A stretch of DNA of 64,000 bases from Streptomyces chrestomyceticus JCM 4735 (GCF_003865135.1 NZ_BHZC01000001.1:7440001-7504000), one strand, 5' to 3'. Positions 51,119 through 59,629 are shown, counted from the stretch's first letter. Program-made: numbers and translations. The notes: a model not told the origin generated them from the letters alone.

Positions 51119-52504
51119 GTGGACGCCGCGACGTCCGGCCGGGGCTGGCTGCTGCGCCTGGTCCTCACCTTCACCTTCGCGCAGGCCGCGGTGAGCATGG
51201 CCCGGCCCGCCGTCTCCTACCGGGCGCTCGCGCTCGGCGCCGACGAGCGGGCGGTCGGCGTGATCACGGCGGTGTACGCGCTGCTCCCGCTGCTGGTGGC
51301 CGTACCGCTCGGCCGCCGCACCGACCACGGCCGCTGCGCCCCGCTGCTGGTCGCCGGCGTCGCGCTGATCGCGGGCGGCTGCGCGCTCAGCGGCGTGGCG
51401 GGCTCGCTGCCCGCGATGGCCGCCTGGAGCGGGGTGATGGGCCTGGGCCACCTGTGCTTCGTCATCGGGGCCCAGTCCATCGTCGCCCGCCGCAGCGCCC
51501 CGGACGAACGCGACCGCAACTTCGGCCACTTCACCATCGGCGCCTCCCTCGGCCAACTCGCCGGCCCGGCCGCCGCCGGACTCGTCGTCTCCGAGCACGA
51601 CGGCGCGATGGCGGCCACCAGCGCCACCGCGCTCCTGGCCGCGGGCGGCCTCGCCGCCTTCTCCTACCTGTCCCTGTGGCGCCTCGAACACCGCCCGGCC
51701 ACCGCCGCCGGGGTCACACGCCCCGCCCGGGGCCGTACGAAAGCGGCGGCCGGTACGCCGGTACGGAGCGCTCGGGGACGTACAACACCGGCGGCCGGTA
51801 CGCCGGCTCGAAGCGCCATGAGTGCCCGGATACGTACACAACCGGCGGCCCGCACCCCCGTACGGAGCATCCTGGCCACCCGGGGCGTCGCGGCCGGCAT
51901 CTTCATGAGCCTCGCGGTGCTCTCCGCGACCGACATCCTCACCGCCTACCTCCCCGTCATCGGCGAGGACCGGGGCATCGCGCCCGCCACCGTCGGGCTC
52001 CTGCTCAGCCTGCGCGCGGCGGCCACGGTCGCCTGCCGGCTGGTCATGACGCCCATGATCCGGCTGCTCGGACGCACCGCCCTGATGGCGGGCAGTTGCG
52101 CGCTCGCGGGCCTGCTGTGCGCCGGGCTGGCCCTGCCCGCGCCGGTCCGGGTGCTGGCCGTGATGCTCGGCGTCCTCGGCTTCTGCCTCGGAGTCGGCCA
52201 GCCGCTGTCCATGACCACGGTCGTCCAGGCGGCCCCGGCGGCGGCCCGCAGCACGGCGCTCGCCCTGCGCCTGACCGGCAACCGTCTCGGCCAGGTCGCG
52301 GCACCCGCGACAGCGGGCCTGCTGGCCGGACTGGCCGGTACCGCGGCGCCTTTCGCGCTGCTCGGTGTCCTGCTCCTGGCCTCGGCAGCCGTGGCCGTCC
52401 GCCCGGCGCGCAAGGAGTCCGGGCCCCGGTGTCCGGAACACGCCGACAGCCCCCACGGGCCCGCGACGCCCGCCCCCGACGACGAACCTCGCGCCACCCG
52501 GTGA
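51119..52504 (+). CDS. MFS transporter with repetitive basic central loop
   Basis: 461 residues from GTG 51119, three bases after the CitMHS stop; the SD is weak. Twelve helices, with LPLLVAVPLGRRTDHGRCAPLLVAG and SIVARRSAPDERDRNFGHFTIGASLGQLAGP in the N-half and VLGFCLGVGQPLSMTTVVQAAPAAARSTALALRLTGNRLGQV in the C-half, like drug-efflux MFS proteins. The cytoplasmic loop (about residues 200-250) has three degenerate copies of a 15-16 residue unit (ARGRTKAAAGTPVRS type), echoed in the DNA at about 51730-51870. Substrate unknown; export with, or regulation by, citrate is speculative. Confidence 0.85.
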   Translation: MDAATSGRGWLLRLVLTFTFAQAAVSMARPAVSYRALALGADERAVGVITAVYALLPLLVAVPLGRRTDHGRCAPLLVAGVALIAGGCALSGVAGSLPAMAAWSGVMGLGHLCFVIGAQSIVARRSAPDERDRNFGHFTIGASLGQLAGPAAAGLVVSEHDGAMAATSATALLAAGGLAAFSYLSLWRLEHRPATAAGVTRPARGRTKAAAGTPVRSARGRTTPAAGTPARSAMSARIRTQPAARTPVRSILATRGVAAGIFMSLAVLSATDILTAYLPVIGEDRGIAPATVGLLLSLRAAATVACRLVMTPMIRLLGRTALMAGSCALAGLLCAGLALPAPVRVLAVMLGVLGFCLGVGQPLSMTTVVQAAPAAARSTALALRLTGNRLGQVAAPATAGLLAGLAGTAAPFALLGVLLLASAAVAVRPARKESGPRCPEHADSPHGPATPAPDDEPRATR

Positions 52505-52529
52505 AGACCCGTCCCCGTCGCACTATCGT
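52501..52529 (+). promoter_or_regulatory. Possible leaderless promoter of the methyltransferase gene
   Basis: GTGAAG (52501-52506) and TATCGT (52524-52529) are 17 bases apart, and the ATG at 52536 falls seven bases after the -10. No SD is present, which fits a leaderless transcript. The -35 overlaps the MFS stop codon. Confidence 0.5.
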
Positions 52530-52535
52530 GACCCC

Positions 52536-53306
52536 ATGCCGGACCCGCCGTTGGCACGGTTCTTCGACCAACTCGCCCCGACGTACGACCTGCTGTACCC
52601 GGACTGGCCCACCGCCGTGGCCCAGCAGGGCCGCGCCCTCGACGGCCACCTGCGCGCCGCGCTCGGCGACCGCGCGCACCGGGTCCTGGACTGCGCCTGC
52701 GGCATCGGCACCCAAGCGATCGGCCTGGCCGCGGCCGGTCACGCCGTCACCGGCACCGACCTGAGCCCGGTCGCGGCGGCCCGCGCCACGGCCGAGGCGG
52801 CCGCCCGCGGCCTGCGCCTGCCGACCGCCGCCGCCGACATGCGGAACCTCCCGTTCCGCGACGCCCTCTTCGACGCGGTGGTGTGCGCGGACAACTCCCT
52901 GGCCCTCCTCACCACCCCCGAGTCGGTACGCGCGGCCCTCGGCTCCATGCGACGGGTGCTGCGTCCCGGCGGCCAACTCCTCCTCGGCATGCGCGCCTAC
53001 GAGGAAGCCCGCCGCGAACACCCCGAGGTACTGCCGGCCCGCGTCACCCGCACCCCCGGCGGCGGCCGGGCCGTCACGCTCCAACTGTGGGAGTGGCACG
53101 ACGACGGGGAGCACTACGACTTCGACCTCGTCCAACTGCTGCCGCGCGGCACCACCTGGGAGGTGCACAGCCGCCGCGCGACCTCCTGGGCCCTGACCCG
53201 GGCCCAGGTCACCGCCTTCGTCACGGCAGCCGGTTTCGAGCACCTGGCCTGGCACGATCCGGAGGAGGGCGGCTACTTCCAGCCGCTGCTGACGGCTCGC
53301 CGTTGA
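52536..53306 (+). CDS. Class I SAM-dependent methyltransferase
   Basis: 256 residues from ATG 52536. Motif I is VLDCACGIGTQAIGLAAAGHAVTGTDLSP; motif II is FDAVVCADNSLALL; and SMRRVLRPGGQLLLGMR is motif III. The closing VTAFVTAAGFEHLAWHDPEEGGYFQPLLTARR resembles UbiE/glycine-sarcosine-type small-molecule methyltransferases. The substrate cannot be told. No SD is visible, and a promoter-like pair lies at 52501-52529. Confidence 0.9.
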   Translation: MPDPPLARFFDQLAPTYDLLYPDWPTAVAQQGRALDGHLRAALGDRAHRVLDCACGIGTQAIGLAAAGHAVTGTDLSPVAAARATAEAAARGLRLPTAAADMRNLPFRDALFDAVVCADNSLALLTTPESVRAALGSMRRVLRPGGQLLLGMRAYEEARREHPEVLPARVTRTPGGGRAVTLQLWEWHDDGEHYDFDLVQLLPRGTTWEVHSRRATSWALTRAQVTAFVTAAGFEHLAWHDPEEGGYFQPLLTARR

Positions 53307-53344
53307 GTCCGCCGGGCTCACCGGCATGCGGCACGAAGGGTGCG

Positions 53345-53641
53345 TCAGGCCGGCCCGTGGACGACGAGCCGGTTCCGCTCCCCGTCGAAGATGCCGGCCA
53401 GAACGGCGGCCTCCTGTCGGTTCCCGTCGAAAAGACCCCGCCGATCGACGTGCACGACCAGGGCATCGTGACTGTCGATCACCTCGGAGATGCCGCGGGT
53501 CTCGATCGTGTCCGACCATGCGTCCAGGTTCCGGCCGAACCACTCCGGCAGCCCGCACGGCCCGCTCACCGCGTCCCAGAAGTCGTTGAGTGTCTCGATC
53601 GGCAGACCGCGCAGGTCGACGTTCAGCTCGCTGTCCGTCAT
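53345..53641 (-). CDS. Barstar-family ribonuclease inhibitor-like protein
   Basis: 98 residues from ATG 53641 (MTDSELNVDLRGLPIETLNDFW). The barstar pattern is clear: a first beta strand and helix, then CGLPEWFGRNLDAWSDTI, where the GRNLDAW motif forms the RNase-binding helix, and RNRLVVHGPA at the end. Barstar binds and blocks barnase-type RNases; orphan homologues are common in Streptomyces. No barnase-like gene lies nearby, so it could be immunity against foreign toxins. Confidence 0.85.
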   Translation of the reverse strand: MTDSELNVDLRGLPIETLNDFWDAVSGPCGLPEWFGRNLDAWSDTIETRGISEVIDSHDALVVHVDRRGLFDGNRQEAAVLAGIFDGERNRLVVHGPA

Positions 53642-53730
53642 CGCAGCAGAGTAACCAGGCTCACGGGGAGCCACTCACCGGTCGAAGGGACAGGCCCTGG
53701 CCGCGACGCGAACATCAGCCGTGGCGGCGG

Positions 53731-53892
53731 TCAACAGCGCAAGCCGACGACGCCCCAGCCGCGGCGCTCCGCCTCCGTGACCACCTCTCCCCAGTCGGTG
53801 AGGAAGCCGGCGAACGACTCGAAGGTCGTGATCCACCCGTCGGGCTCCACGCTCGGCCAGTCCACGACCAGTACCTCTGTCCCGACGCCCAT
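53731..53892 (-). CDS. Very small acidic protein (53 residues)
   Basis: ATG at 53890-53892, stop TGA at 53731-53733. The product MGVGTEVLVVDWPSVEPDG followed by FESFAGFLTDWGEVVTEAERRGWGVVGLRC is acidic, rich in Trp and has sensible codon choice. It reads like an immunity-type or regulatory small protein, but I do not recognise the family. The SD is weak. It sits next to the barstar-like gene on the same strand, 89 bases upstream of its start. Confidence 0.5.
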   Translation of the reverse strand: MGVGTEVLVVDWPSVEPDGWITTFESFAGFLTDWGEVVTEAERRGWGVVGLRC

Positions 53893-53980
53893 CAGCTCAG
53901 CGTAGGGCGGAAAAACTGGGCTTCGCGGACCGGCTGCGGTGGCTCTCCCCCGGTGGCCGGTAAGAAGCCTGGCGCCGGAA

Positions 53981-53997
53981 AACTACCACCGCTAGTT
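53981..53997 (+). promoter_or_regulatory. TetR-type operator A1 (upstream of aldehyde dehydrogenase)
   Basis: AACTACCACCGCTAGTT is an inverted repeat (AAACTA..TAGTTT with one more base each side). Its reverse complement differs by a single base from the site at 59553-59569, between the divergent TetR and acyl-CoA dehydrogenase genes. It ends 57 bases before the aldehyde dehydrogenase GTG. Confidence 0.85.
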
Positions 53998-54054
53998 TGG
54001 GGCGGCGAGTACCTTCGGGCTCACGGACAGCAGCCGGCACGGGAGGGCGACGAC

Positions 54055-55473
54055 GTGAAGCAGCATGACGCCATATACATCGACGGGAGCTGGCGGCCCG
54101 CCGCCGGGCCGGACACCATCGACGTCGTGAACCCGGCCGACGAACGGGTCATCGGCACCGTCCCCGCCGGGACCGCCCAGGACGTGGACGCCGCCGTACG
54201 GGCCGCCCGCGCCGCCCTGCCCGGCTGGGCCCGCACCGCGCCCGCCGAGCGTGCCGCCCGGCTGACCGCGCTGCGCGACCAGCTCGCCGGGCGTGCCCAG
54301 GAGATCGCCGAGACGATCACCGCCGAGCTGGGCGCGCCGCTGGCGTTCAGCAAGGCGGTGCAGGCCGCCGTCCCGGTCGTGGTGGCCGGCTCGTACGCCG
54401 AACTGGCCGCCTCGTACGCCTTCGAGGAGAAGATCGGCACCTCCACCGTCCTGCACGAACCGGTCGGTGTGGTCGGCGCCATCACCCCCTGGAACTACCC
54501 CCTGCACCAGATCGTCGCCAAGGTGGCCCCGGCGCTCGCCGCGGGCTGCACGGTCGTCCTCAAGCCCGCCGAGAACACCCCGCTGGTCGCTCAGCTCTTC
54601 GCCGAGTGCGTGGACGCGGCGGGCGTGCCGGCCGGTGTCTTCAACCTCGTCACCGGGCTCGGCCCGGTCGCGGGGCAGGCGCTGGCCGAGCACCCGGACG
54701 TCGACCTGGTCTCCTTCACCGGATCGACCGCCGTGGGCAAGAAAGTCGGCGCGCTGGCCGGCGCCGCCGTGAAGCGCTGCGCCCTCGAACTCGGCGGCAA
54801 GTCCGCCAACGTGGTGCTGCCCAGCGCCGACCTGGGCAAGGCCGTCGGCGTCAACATCGCCAACGTCATGGCCAACTCCGGCCAGACGTGCAGCGCCTGG
54901 ACCCGGCTGCTGGTCCCCGCCGACCGGTACGACGAGGCACTGGAACTGGCCGCGGCGGCCATCGCCAAGTACGTGCCGGGCGACCCGCTGGACGGTGCCA
55001 GCCGCCTCGGCCCGGTCGTCAGCGCCGCCCAGCGCGACCGCGTCCGCGGCTACATCGAACGCGGCATCGAGGAGGGCGCCCGGGTCGTCGCGGGCGGCCC
55101 GGACGCCCCCGAGGGCCGCGAGCGCGGCTACTACGTCCGCCCGACCCTCTTCGCCGACGTCACGCCCGGTATGACCATCGCCCAGGAGGAGATCTTCGGC
55201 CCGGTCGTCGCGGCACTCCCGTACGCGGACGAGGAAGAGGCCGTACGGATCGCCAACGGCACGGTCTACGGCCTGGCCGGCGCGGTCTGGGCCGGCGACG
55301 AGGACGAGGCGGTCGCCTTCGCGAAGCGCCTGGACACCGGCCAGGTCGACATCAACGGCGGACGCTTCAACCCGCTCGCGCCGTTCGGCGGCTACAAGCA
55401 GTCCGGCATCGGCCGGGAACTGGGCCCGCACGGCCTGAGCGAGTACCTCCAGACCAAGTCCCTCCAGCTCTGA
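54055..55473 (+). CDS. NAD(P)-dependent aldehyde dehydrogenase
   Basis: 472 residues from GTG 54055 with GGGAGGG seven bases upstream. ALDH motifs: AITPWNYPLHQIVAKVAPALAAGCTVVLKPAENTP (cofactor site), FTGSTAVGKKVG, ALELGGKSANVVL with the general base Glu, NSGQTCSAWTRLLVP with the nucleophile Cys, QEEIFGPVVAALPY, and GGYKQSGIGRELGPHGLSEYLQTKSLQL at the end. It oxidises an aldehyde to the acid. The zinc alcohol dehydrogenase gene follows by 64 bases, so the pair would turn an alcohol into an acid. The operator upstream ties it to the TetR at 58877. Confidence 0.95.
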   Translation: MKQHDAIYIDGSWRPAAGPDTIDVVNPADERVIGTVPAGTAQDVDAAVRAARAALPGWARTAPAERAARLTALRDQLAGRAQEIAETITAELGAPLAFSKAVQAAVPVVVAGSYAELAASYAFEEKIGTSTVLHEPVGVVGAITPWNYPLHQIVAKVAPALAAGCTVVLKPAENTPLVAQLFAECVDAAGVPAGVFNLVTGLGPVAGQALAEHPDVDLVSFTGSTAVGKKVGALAGAAVKRCALELGGKSANVVLPSADLGKAVGVNIANVMANSGQTCSAWTRLLVPADRYDEALELAAAAIAKYVPGDPLDGASRLGPVVSAAQRDRVRGYIERGIEEGARVVAGGPDAPEGRERGYYVRPTLFADVTPGMTIAQEEIFGPVVAALPYADEEEAVRIANGTVYGLAGAVWAGDEDEAVAFAKRLDTGQVDINGGRFNPLAPFGGYKQSGIGRELGPHGLSEYLQTKSLQL

Positions 55474-55537
55474 GCCCACCGGCCCGGGCGGCCGCCCTGC
55501 CCGTACCGCCCGCCGTACCCGAAGGAGCCGCATCCGT

Positions 55538-56620
55538 ATGACCCGTGCCGCCGTACTGACCGCCGTGGGCGCCCCGCTGGAGGTCGCCGAGATCGAACTG
55601 CCCGGCCCCGGCCCGGGCCAGGTGCGCATCCGTCTGGCGGCGGCCGGCGTCTGCCACTCCGACCTGTCCCTGTCCGACGGAACCCTGCGGCAGCCCGCGC
55701 CCGCCGTCCTCGGGCACGAGGGAGCGGGCACCGTCACCGCCGTCGGCGCGGGCGTCGACACCCTCGCCCCCGGCGACCAGGTCGTCCTGAACTGGGCCCC
55801 CTCCTGCGGGAACTGTCACTTCTGCGGGCTGGCCGAACCCTGGCTGTGCGCCGACGCCGGAAAGGCGGCGGGCGTCCCGTACGCCACGCTCGCCGCCGAC
55901 GGCAGCGACCTCTACCCCGGCCTCGGTACCGCGGTCTTCGCCGAGGAGACGGTCGTACCGGCCCACGCGGCACTGCCGCTGCCGCCCGGCGTGCCGCTCA
56001 CCGACGCGGCACTGCTGGGCTGCGCCGTACTGACCGGCTGGGGCGCCGTCCACCACAGCGCGCGGGTACGGGCGGGGGAGTCGGTGGCGGTGTTCGGCGC
56101 GGGCGGCGTGGGCCTGGCCACCCTCCAGGCCGCGCGGATCGCGGGCGCGGGCCCGATCGTGGCCGTGGACGTGTCACCGGCCAAGGAAGAACTGGCGCGC
56201 GCGGCAGGCGCCACCGCATTCCTCCTCGCCTCCGACGACATCGCCAAACGCATCCGCAAGCTCACCGGCGGACACGGCGCGGACGTCGCGATCGAGTGCG
56301 TGGGCCGGGCGGACACCATCCGTACGGCCTGGTCGTCCACCCGGCGCGGCGGACGCACCACCGTCGTCGGCATCGGCGGCCAGGACCAGCAGGTCACCTT
56401 CTCCGCCCTGGAACTCTTCTACTTCGGCCGCACCCTCTCCGGCTGCGTCTACGGCAACAGCGACCCGGCCGCCGACCTGCCCCGCATCGCCGAACACGTC
56501 CGCAGCGGCGCACTCGACCTGTCGGCCATGGTCACCGGACACATCGCCCTCGACGACATCCCCGCCGCCTTCCAGGCGATGCGCGACGGCAGGGGAGGCC
56601 GCGCCCTGGTCGTCTTCTGA
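55538..56620 (+). CDS. Zinc-dependent alcohol dehydrogenase (MDR family)
   Basis: 360 residues; ATG 55538 with AAGGAG ten bases upstream. Catalytic zinc ligands CHSDLS and GHEGAG, structural zinc cysteines CGNCHFCGLAEPWLC, and the Rossmann motif VAVFGAGGVGLATLQAARIAGAGPIVAVD are all present. The MDR class with NDMA/mycothiol-type features acts on primary or aromatic alcohols. Together with the aldehyde dehydrogenase it would oxidise an alcohol to a carboxylate, feeding acyl-CoA chemistry encoded 3 kb away under the same operator. Confidence 0.94.
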   Translation: MTRAAVLTAVGAPLEVAEIELPGPGPGQVRIRLAAAGVCHSDLSLSDGTLRQPAPAVLGHEGAGTVTAVGAGVDTLAPGDQVVLNWAPSCGNCHFCGLAEPWLCADAGKAAGVPYATLAADGSDLYPGLGTAVFAEETVVPAHAALPLPPGVPLTDAALLGCAVLTGWGAVHHSARVRAGESVAVFGAGGVGLATLQAARIAGAGPIVAVDVSPAKEELARAAGATAFLLASDDIAKRIRKLTGGHGADVAIECVGRADTIRTAWSSTRRGGRTTVVGIGGQDQQVTFSALELFYFGRTLSGCVYGNSDPAADLPRIAEHVRSGALDLSAMVTGHIALDDIPAAFQAMRDGRGGRALVVF

Positions 56621-56642
56621 CCCGGCGGCACACCGCGCCGGG
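56621..56642. terminator. Short hairpin just after the alcohol dehydrogenase stop
   Basis: CCCGGCG (56621-56627) and CGCCGGG (56636-56642) form a 7-bp stem directly after the stop codon. It could end the aldehyde/alcohol dehydrogenase transcript; no U-tract follows. Confidence 0.5.
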
Positions 56643-56737
56643 CCGGCGGTCGGCGGCATCGTCCGCCTCGACCGGGCCGGGTGCTCGCAGCTTGCGCAGT
56701 TCGGAAAGGCTTGCGGTGAAGTCAGCCATGTCCCCCG

Positions 56738-57586
56738 CTATCCCCGTTCTGTGTCGTTCCGGCGGTCCGACTCGGCCTCGCGCGCCTGGACCACATCCCG
56801 GTAGGCCGCGATGACCGGCTCATGACGGGCGCGGCTCTCCCGTTTGGCGTGCCTGCCGCGCCGAATCCAGTGGCTGCCGAGCAGCAGTCCGCCCGCTGCG
56901 AGAACATGCCCCAGCACGTACGCCGACCAGTCGTCCCCCTTGGTGAAGCCGCCCGGCAGCGAGCCGTTGAGCCAGGCCGCGCCCACGGCGATCGCGGTGA
57001 AGGCGCCGACCATGAGGGCGAATGTCGCCGCCACGACGAGCCGGTCCCTCTTGGCGCGCAGTCTGCGGACGCCGTCCTCCGCCGTCTTGAGGGTCGCTTC
57101 GTCCAGTGGGTCGAAGCCGTCGCGTTCGCGCGACCAGGCGGCGAGCTGGCGCGCCGCGGCGCTCTGCCGCAATTCCTCGGGGCGGGGGCCACCCCGGACA
57201 TCCAGGGCCTCTGTGGAGCCTGGCCGGGTGCCCTTCCGGTAGAAGAGCCACAGACCTTTGGCCCCGTGCGTCTGCCGGGCGAGACCCACCTCGTCCGCCA
57301 CGGTTTCGGCTTCGGCTGTGGTGAGGCCGGGGAATTCCCCCGGGGTGATCCGTACGTGCCCCCGAGCGTTCGGTGCCCGCGTCCGCAGCTCTTTCTTCAG
57401 CTCCGCCACTTGTTCGGCCCGCGGAAGTTTCGCTCGCTGCCGTCGGGTGTCCCATGCGGCGTACAGGGCGAACGCGGCGTACAGGCCGGCGAGGACCCAG
57501 ACCCACCAGGGAAATCCCCACCCGACATCCGCGCCGGGGGGAGCCGCCAGTGGAAGGCGGCACGGGTGGCCACCGCAGAAGGCCAT
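56738..57586 (-). CDS. Membrane protein of unknown function
   Basis: 282 residues; ATG 57586 with GGGGAG six bases upstream. One N-terminal helix (WGFPWWVWVLAGLYAAFALYAAW) is followed by about 150 soluble residues with charged helices (RAEQVAELKKELRTRAP, then TTAEAETVADEVGLARQTHGAKGLWLFYRKG) and two more helices (LVVAATFALMVGAFTAIAVGAAWL, YVLGHVLAAGGLLLGSHWI). A charged tail closes it. I do not recognise the family. A short ATG-initiated frame (MADFTASLSELRKL) lies just downstream at 56729 and may be a truncated partner. Confidence 0.7.
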   Translation of the reverse strand: MAFCGGHPCRLPLAAPPGADVGWGFPWWVWVLAGLYAAFALYAAWDTRRQRAKLPRAEQVAELKKELRTRAPNARGHVRITPGEFPGLTTAEAETVADEVGLARQTHGAKGLWLFYRKGTRPGSTEALDVRGGPRPEELRQSAAARQLAAWSRERDGFDPLDEATLKTAEDGVRRLRAKRDRLVVAATFALMVGAFTAIAVGAAWLNGSLPGGFTKGDDWSAYVLGHVLAAGGLLLGSHWIRRGRHAKRESRARHEPVIAAYRDVVQAREAESDRRNDTERG

Positions 57587-57709
57587 GCGTTTCTCCCCGG
57601 TCGACAAACAGAGCTCTGCTCTTCCGCCGACCAGACTTCCCGGCACACCGGCTTCGAAAGTACACGAAGCATGATCTGCGCCGTGCGGGGCTCCGGCAGC
57701 CCAGGCGCG

Positions 57710-58741
57710 TTAAACCGACGTGGACGAGGTCGGCGAGGCCGGAGCGGCCACCGGCGTCGGCTCCCCGCCGGCCCGTAGGCGCGGGAACGCCGGGGCCGCC
57801 GCCAGGAAGACGAGGGTGACCAGGACGAACGGCCAGGTGAACGCGTGGCCTCCGGAGGGGGCGGTGAGGGCGGTCACGGCCGGGGTCAGGGCCGTCGCTG
57901 CGGCCGCTCCCGTCACCGCGTACGCCGCGGTCCGGCGGGCGGCCGGCAGGAAGACGCCGCACAGGGCCATGGCGACCAGCACCGCGTTGTAGCCCGCCGC
58001 GCCGGACGCGATCTGCGCCGCGGGCGCGCCCAGCGCCCAGGCGGTGCCGGTGCCGGTCAGGCTGCCCAGGCATGCCATCGCCCCGGCGGTGCGGTTCGCG
58101 AGGAAGATGCCGACGAGGAAGAGGGCGCCGACGTACCACTGCGGCATGAAGAAGATCTGGGCGACGTCGGCGAACAGCCCGTGCCACAGGTCGGTGAACG
58201 ACAGCGCGTACGGCGGGCCGGCCGGCCGGGGCAGGGCCGCCGGGGGCGCGGCCTGGTGCCAGAGGTGTGCGAAACCCGGTGCCGCGAGCGTCAGCGCGCT
58301 CGCCACCAGGCAGAACGGGAGGGTGAGCGTGGGCAGTTGCCGGCTGCCCAGAACGCGTGCGACGGCGGCGGTGACGACCGTGACCAGTACGCTGCCGCCC
58401 ACCGCCAGCAGGGCGGTGGACAGGTGCCCGGCACCCAGGAAGACCGCCGAACCGACGGCCACCAGGCAGGCGTTGAAACCTTCCAGTCCGGCGGTGATCC
58501 GTTCGCGGTCCACGCCGAGCAGGTGCGCCGTGGCCGTGCCCGTCGCGGTGCCGAGGAGCCCGTACAGGCCGTACGCCCAGCCCGCCGCGCACAGCGCGAC
58601 CGAGAAGACCGCGCCGGTGACCGCGCTCGGCAGGAAGTCGACCTGGGCCTGGCCGCGCAGGACGTGGACGAGGTGCCGGGTCCGGCGGTGCCGGGTCCAC
58701 GGCGCGCTCCGGTCCCGTACCGCGGTGATCAGGTCACGCAC
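57710..58741 (-). CDS. Urea transporter (UT family)
   Basis: 343 residues from GTG 58741 with GGGGAG five bases upstream. Ten helices in two homologous halves. The first carries GLEGFNACLVAVGSAVF and LPTLTLPFCLVASALTL; the second carries GAAGYNAVLVAMALCGVFL and FTWPFVLVTLVFLAAAPAF. The paired G-x-N-A/C-L and L-P-x-T-x-P-F motifs are the selectivity filter of UT/Yut channels. It conducts urea, perhaps to a urease encoded elsewhere. A 9-bp hairpin lies upstream. Confidence 0.9.
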   Translation of the reverse strand: MRDLITAVRDRSAPWTRHRRTRHLVHVLRGQAQVDFLPSAVTGAVFSVALCAAGWAYGLYGLLGTATGTATAHLLGVDRERITAGLEGFNACLVAVGSAVFLGAGHLSTALLAVGGSVLVTVVTAAVARVLGSRQLPTLTLPFCLVASALTLAAPGFAHLWHQAAPPAALPRPAGPPYALSFTDLWHGLFADVAQIFFMPQWYVGALFLVGIFLANRTAGAMACLGSLTGTGTAWALGAPAAQIASGAAGYNAVLVAMALCGVFLPAARRTAAYAVTGAAAATALTPAVTALTAPSGGHAFTWPFVLVTLVFLAAAPAFPRLRAGGEPTPVAAPASPTSSTSV

Positions 58742-58777
58742 GTCGTCTCCCCTCGGGCGCGGACTTGCCGGCGGGCG

Positions 58778-58798
58778 GGGTACGCCGGGGGCGTACCC
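58778..58798 (-). promoter_or_regulatory. Inverted repeat upstream of the urea transporter gene
   Basis: GGGTACGCC (58778-58786) and its complement GGCGTACCC (58790-58798) are separated by three G residues, 36 bases before the GTG. It could be an operator (nitrogen regulator), the end of the TetR transcript (stop at 58877 on the same strand), or a leader hairpin. Confidence 0.5.
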
Positions 58799-58876
58799 GT
58801 ACCGCACCGTGCCGGGACGTCCCGGGCGGATGCACTTTACATCTACCTTCGGGGTGGTGGGGCGGCGGCTGCGGAA

Positions 58877-59533
58877 CTACGTCCGGGGCGGTGGGGCAGC
58901 GGCCGGGTGACGCAGTGCCAGTCCGTCGACCAGTGCCAGCAGGCCCGTCTCGAACGCCCCCTCGTCCACCCGCTGCTGATGCTCGGCGAGCAGGTGGGCC
59001 TGGCCCAGGTGCGGGTAGTCGGCCGGGTCGTAGGCGCTCGGGTCGTCCACGAAACCGCGCGCGAAGGAGCCCAGCGCGGAGCCCGCGACGAAGTACCGGA
59101 CCATGGCGCAGATCCGGGTCGCCTGGGCCGGTGGCCAGCCGGCCTCCACCATGCCGCCGAAGGCCGCGTCGGCCATCTTCAGGCCGGCCGGGCGGCGGCC
59201 GGGGCCCTGGGCGAGGAACGGGACGATGTGGGGGTGCGCGGCGAGCGCCGCGCGGTAGGAGCGGGCCCAGGCCAGCAGACCGGTCCGCCAGTCCGTGCCG
59301 GTGGCGAGGGCCGAGACGTCCACCTCGGCGATCACGGTGTCGGCGACCGCGTCCAGGATGCCGTCCTTGGTCGTGAAGTGGTTGTAGAGGGATGGCCCGC
59401 TGACGCCCAGTTCGGCGGCCAGCCGCCGGGTGGACAGGGCGGCCAGGCCCTCCGCGTCGATGAGCGCGAGGGCGGTGGTGACGATGCGCTCCCGGCTCAG
59501 GAGGGGCTTGCGGGGTCGGGCCATGCCGCACAT
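58877..59533 (-). CDS. TetR-family repressor of the dehydrogenase regulon
   Basis: 218 residues from ATG 59533; ATG 59524 (MARPRKPLLSRERI) is an alternative, and neither has an SD. N-terminal HTH: LAALSTRRLAAELGVSGPSLYNHFTTKDGILDAV, the TetR class. The C-terminal part (TGLLAWARSYRAALAAHPHIVPFLAQG) fits the TetR_C ligand domain. It is divergent from the acyl-CoA dehydrogenase gene, and operator A2 lies between them. The same operator occurs at 53981 before the aldehyde dehydrogenase, so it probably represses both and itself. The ligand may be an acyl-CoA or aldehyde. Confidence 0.9.
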   Translation of the reverse strand: MCGMARPRKPLLSRERIVTTALALIDAEGLAALSTRRLAAELGVSGPSLYNHFTTKDGILDAVADTVIAEVDVSALATGTDWRTGLLAWARSYRAALAAHPHIVPFLAQGPGRRPAGLKMADAAFGGMVEAGWPPAQATRICAMVRYFVAGSALGSFARGFVDDPSAYDPADYPHLGQAHLLAEHQQRVDEGAFETGLLALVDGLALRHPAAAPPPRT

Positions 59534-59552
59534 AGTAGAGCTGCCGCTGGAA

Positions 59553-59569
59553 AACTAGCAGTGGTAGTT
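59553..59569. promoter_or_regulatory. TetR-type operator A2 between tetR and acyl-CoA dehydrogenase
   Basis: AACTAGCAGTGGTAGTT matches the reverse complement of the site at 53981-53997 in 16 of 17 positions. It ends 60 bases before the acyl-CoA dehydrogenase ATG and starts 20 bases from the tetR ATG. Confidence 0.88.
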
Positions 59570-59629
59570 ATCGAGTCGTCCGGCTGTTCCGGGCCGCCCG
59601 GCTGCCGTCTCCCTCCCCAAGGGGCCTTG

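Noticed and set aside
56532..56729. Short frame beginning MADFTASLSELRKL downstream of the membrane protein gene
   Set aside because: The start resembles small WXG100/ESX-like partners, but after about 20 residues it becomes Arg-rich and overlaps the alcohol dehydrogenase gene in antisense. At most a remnant.
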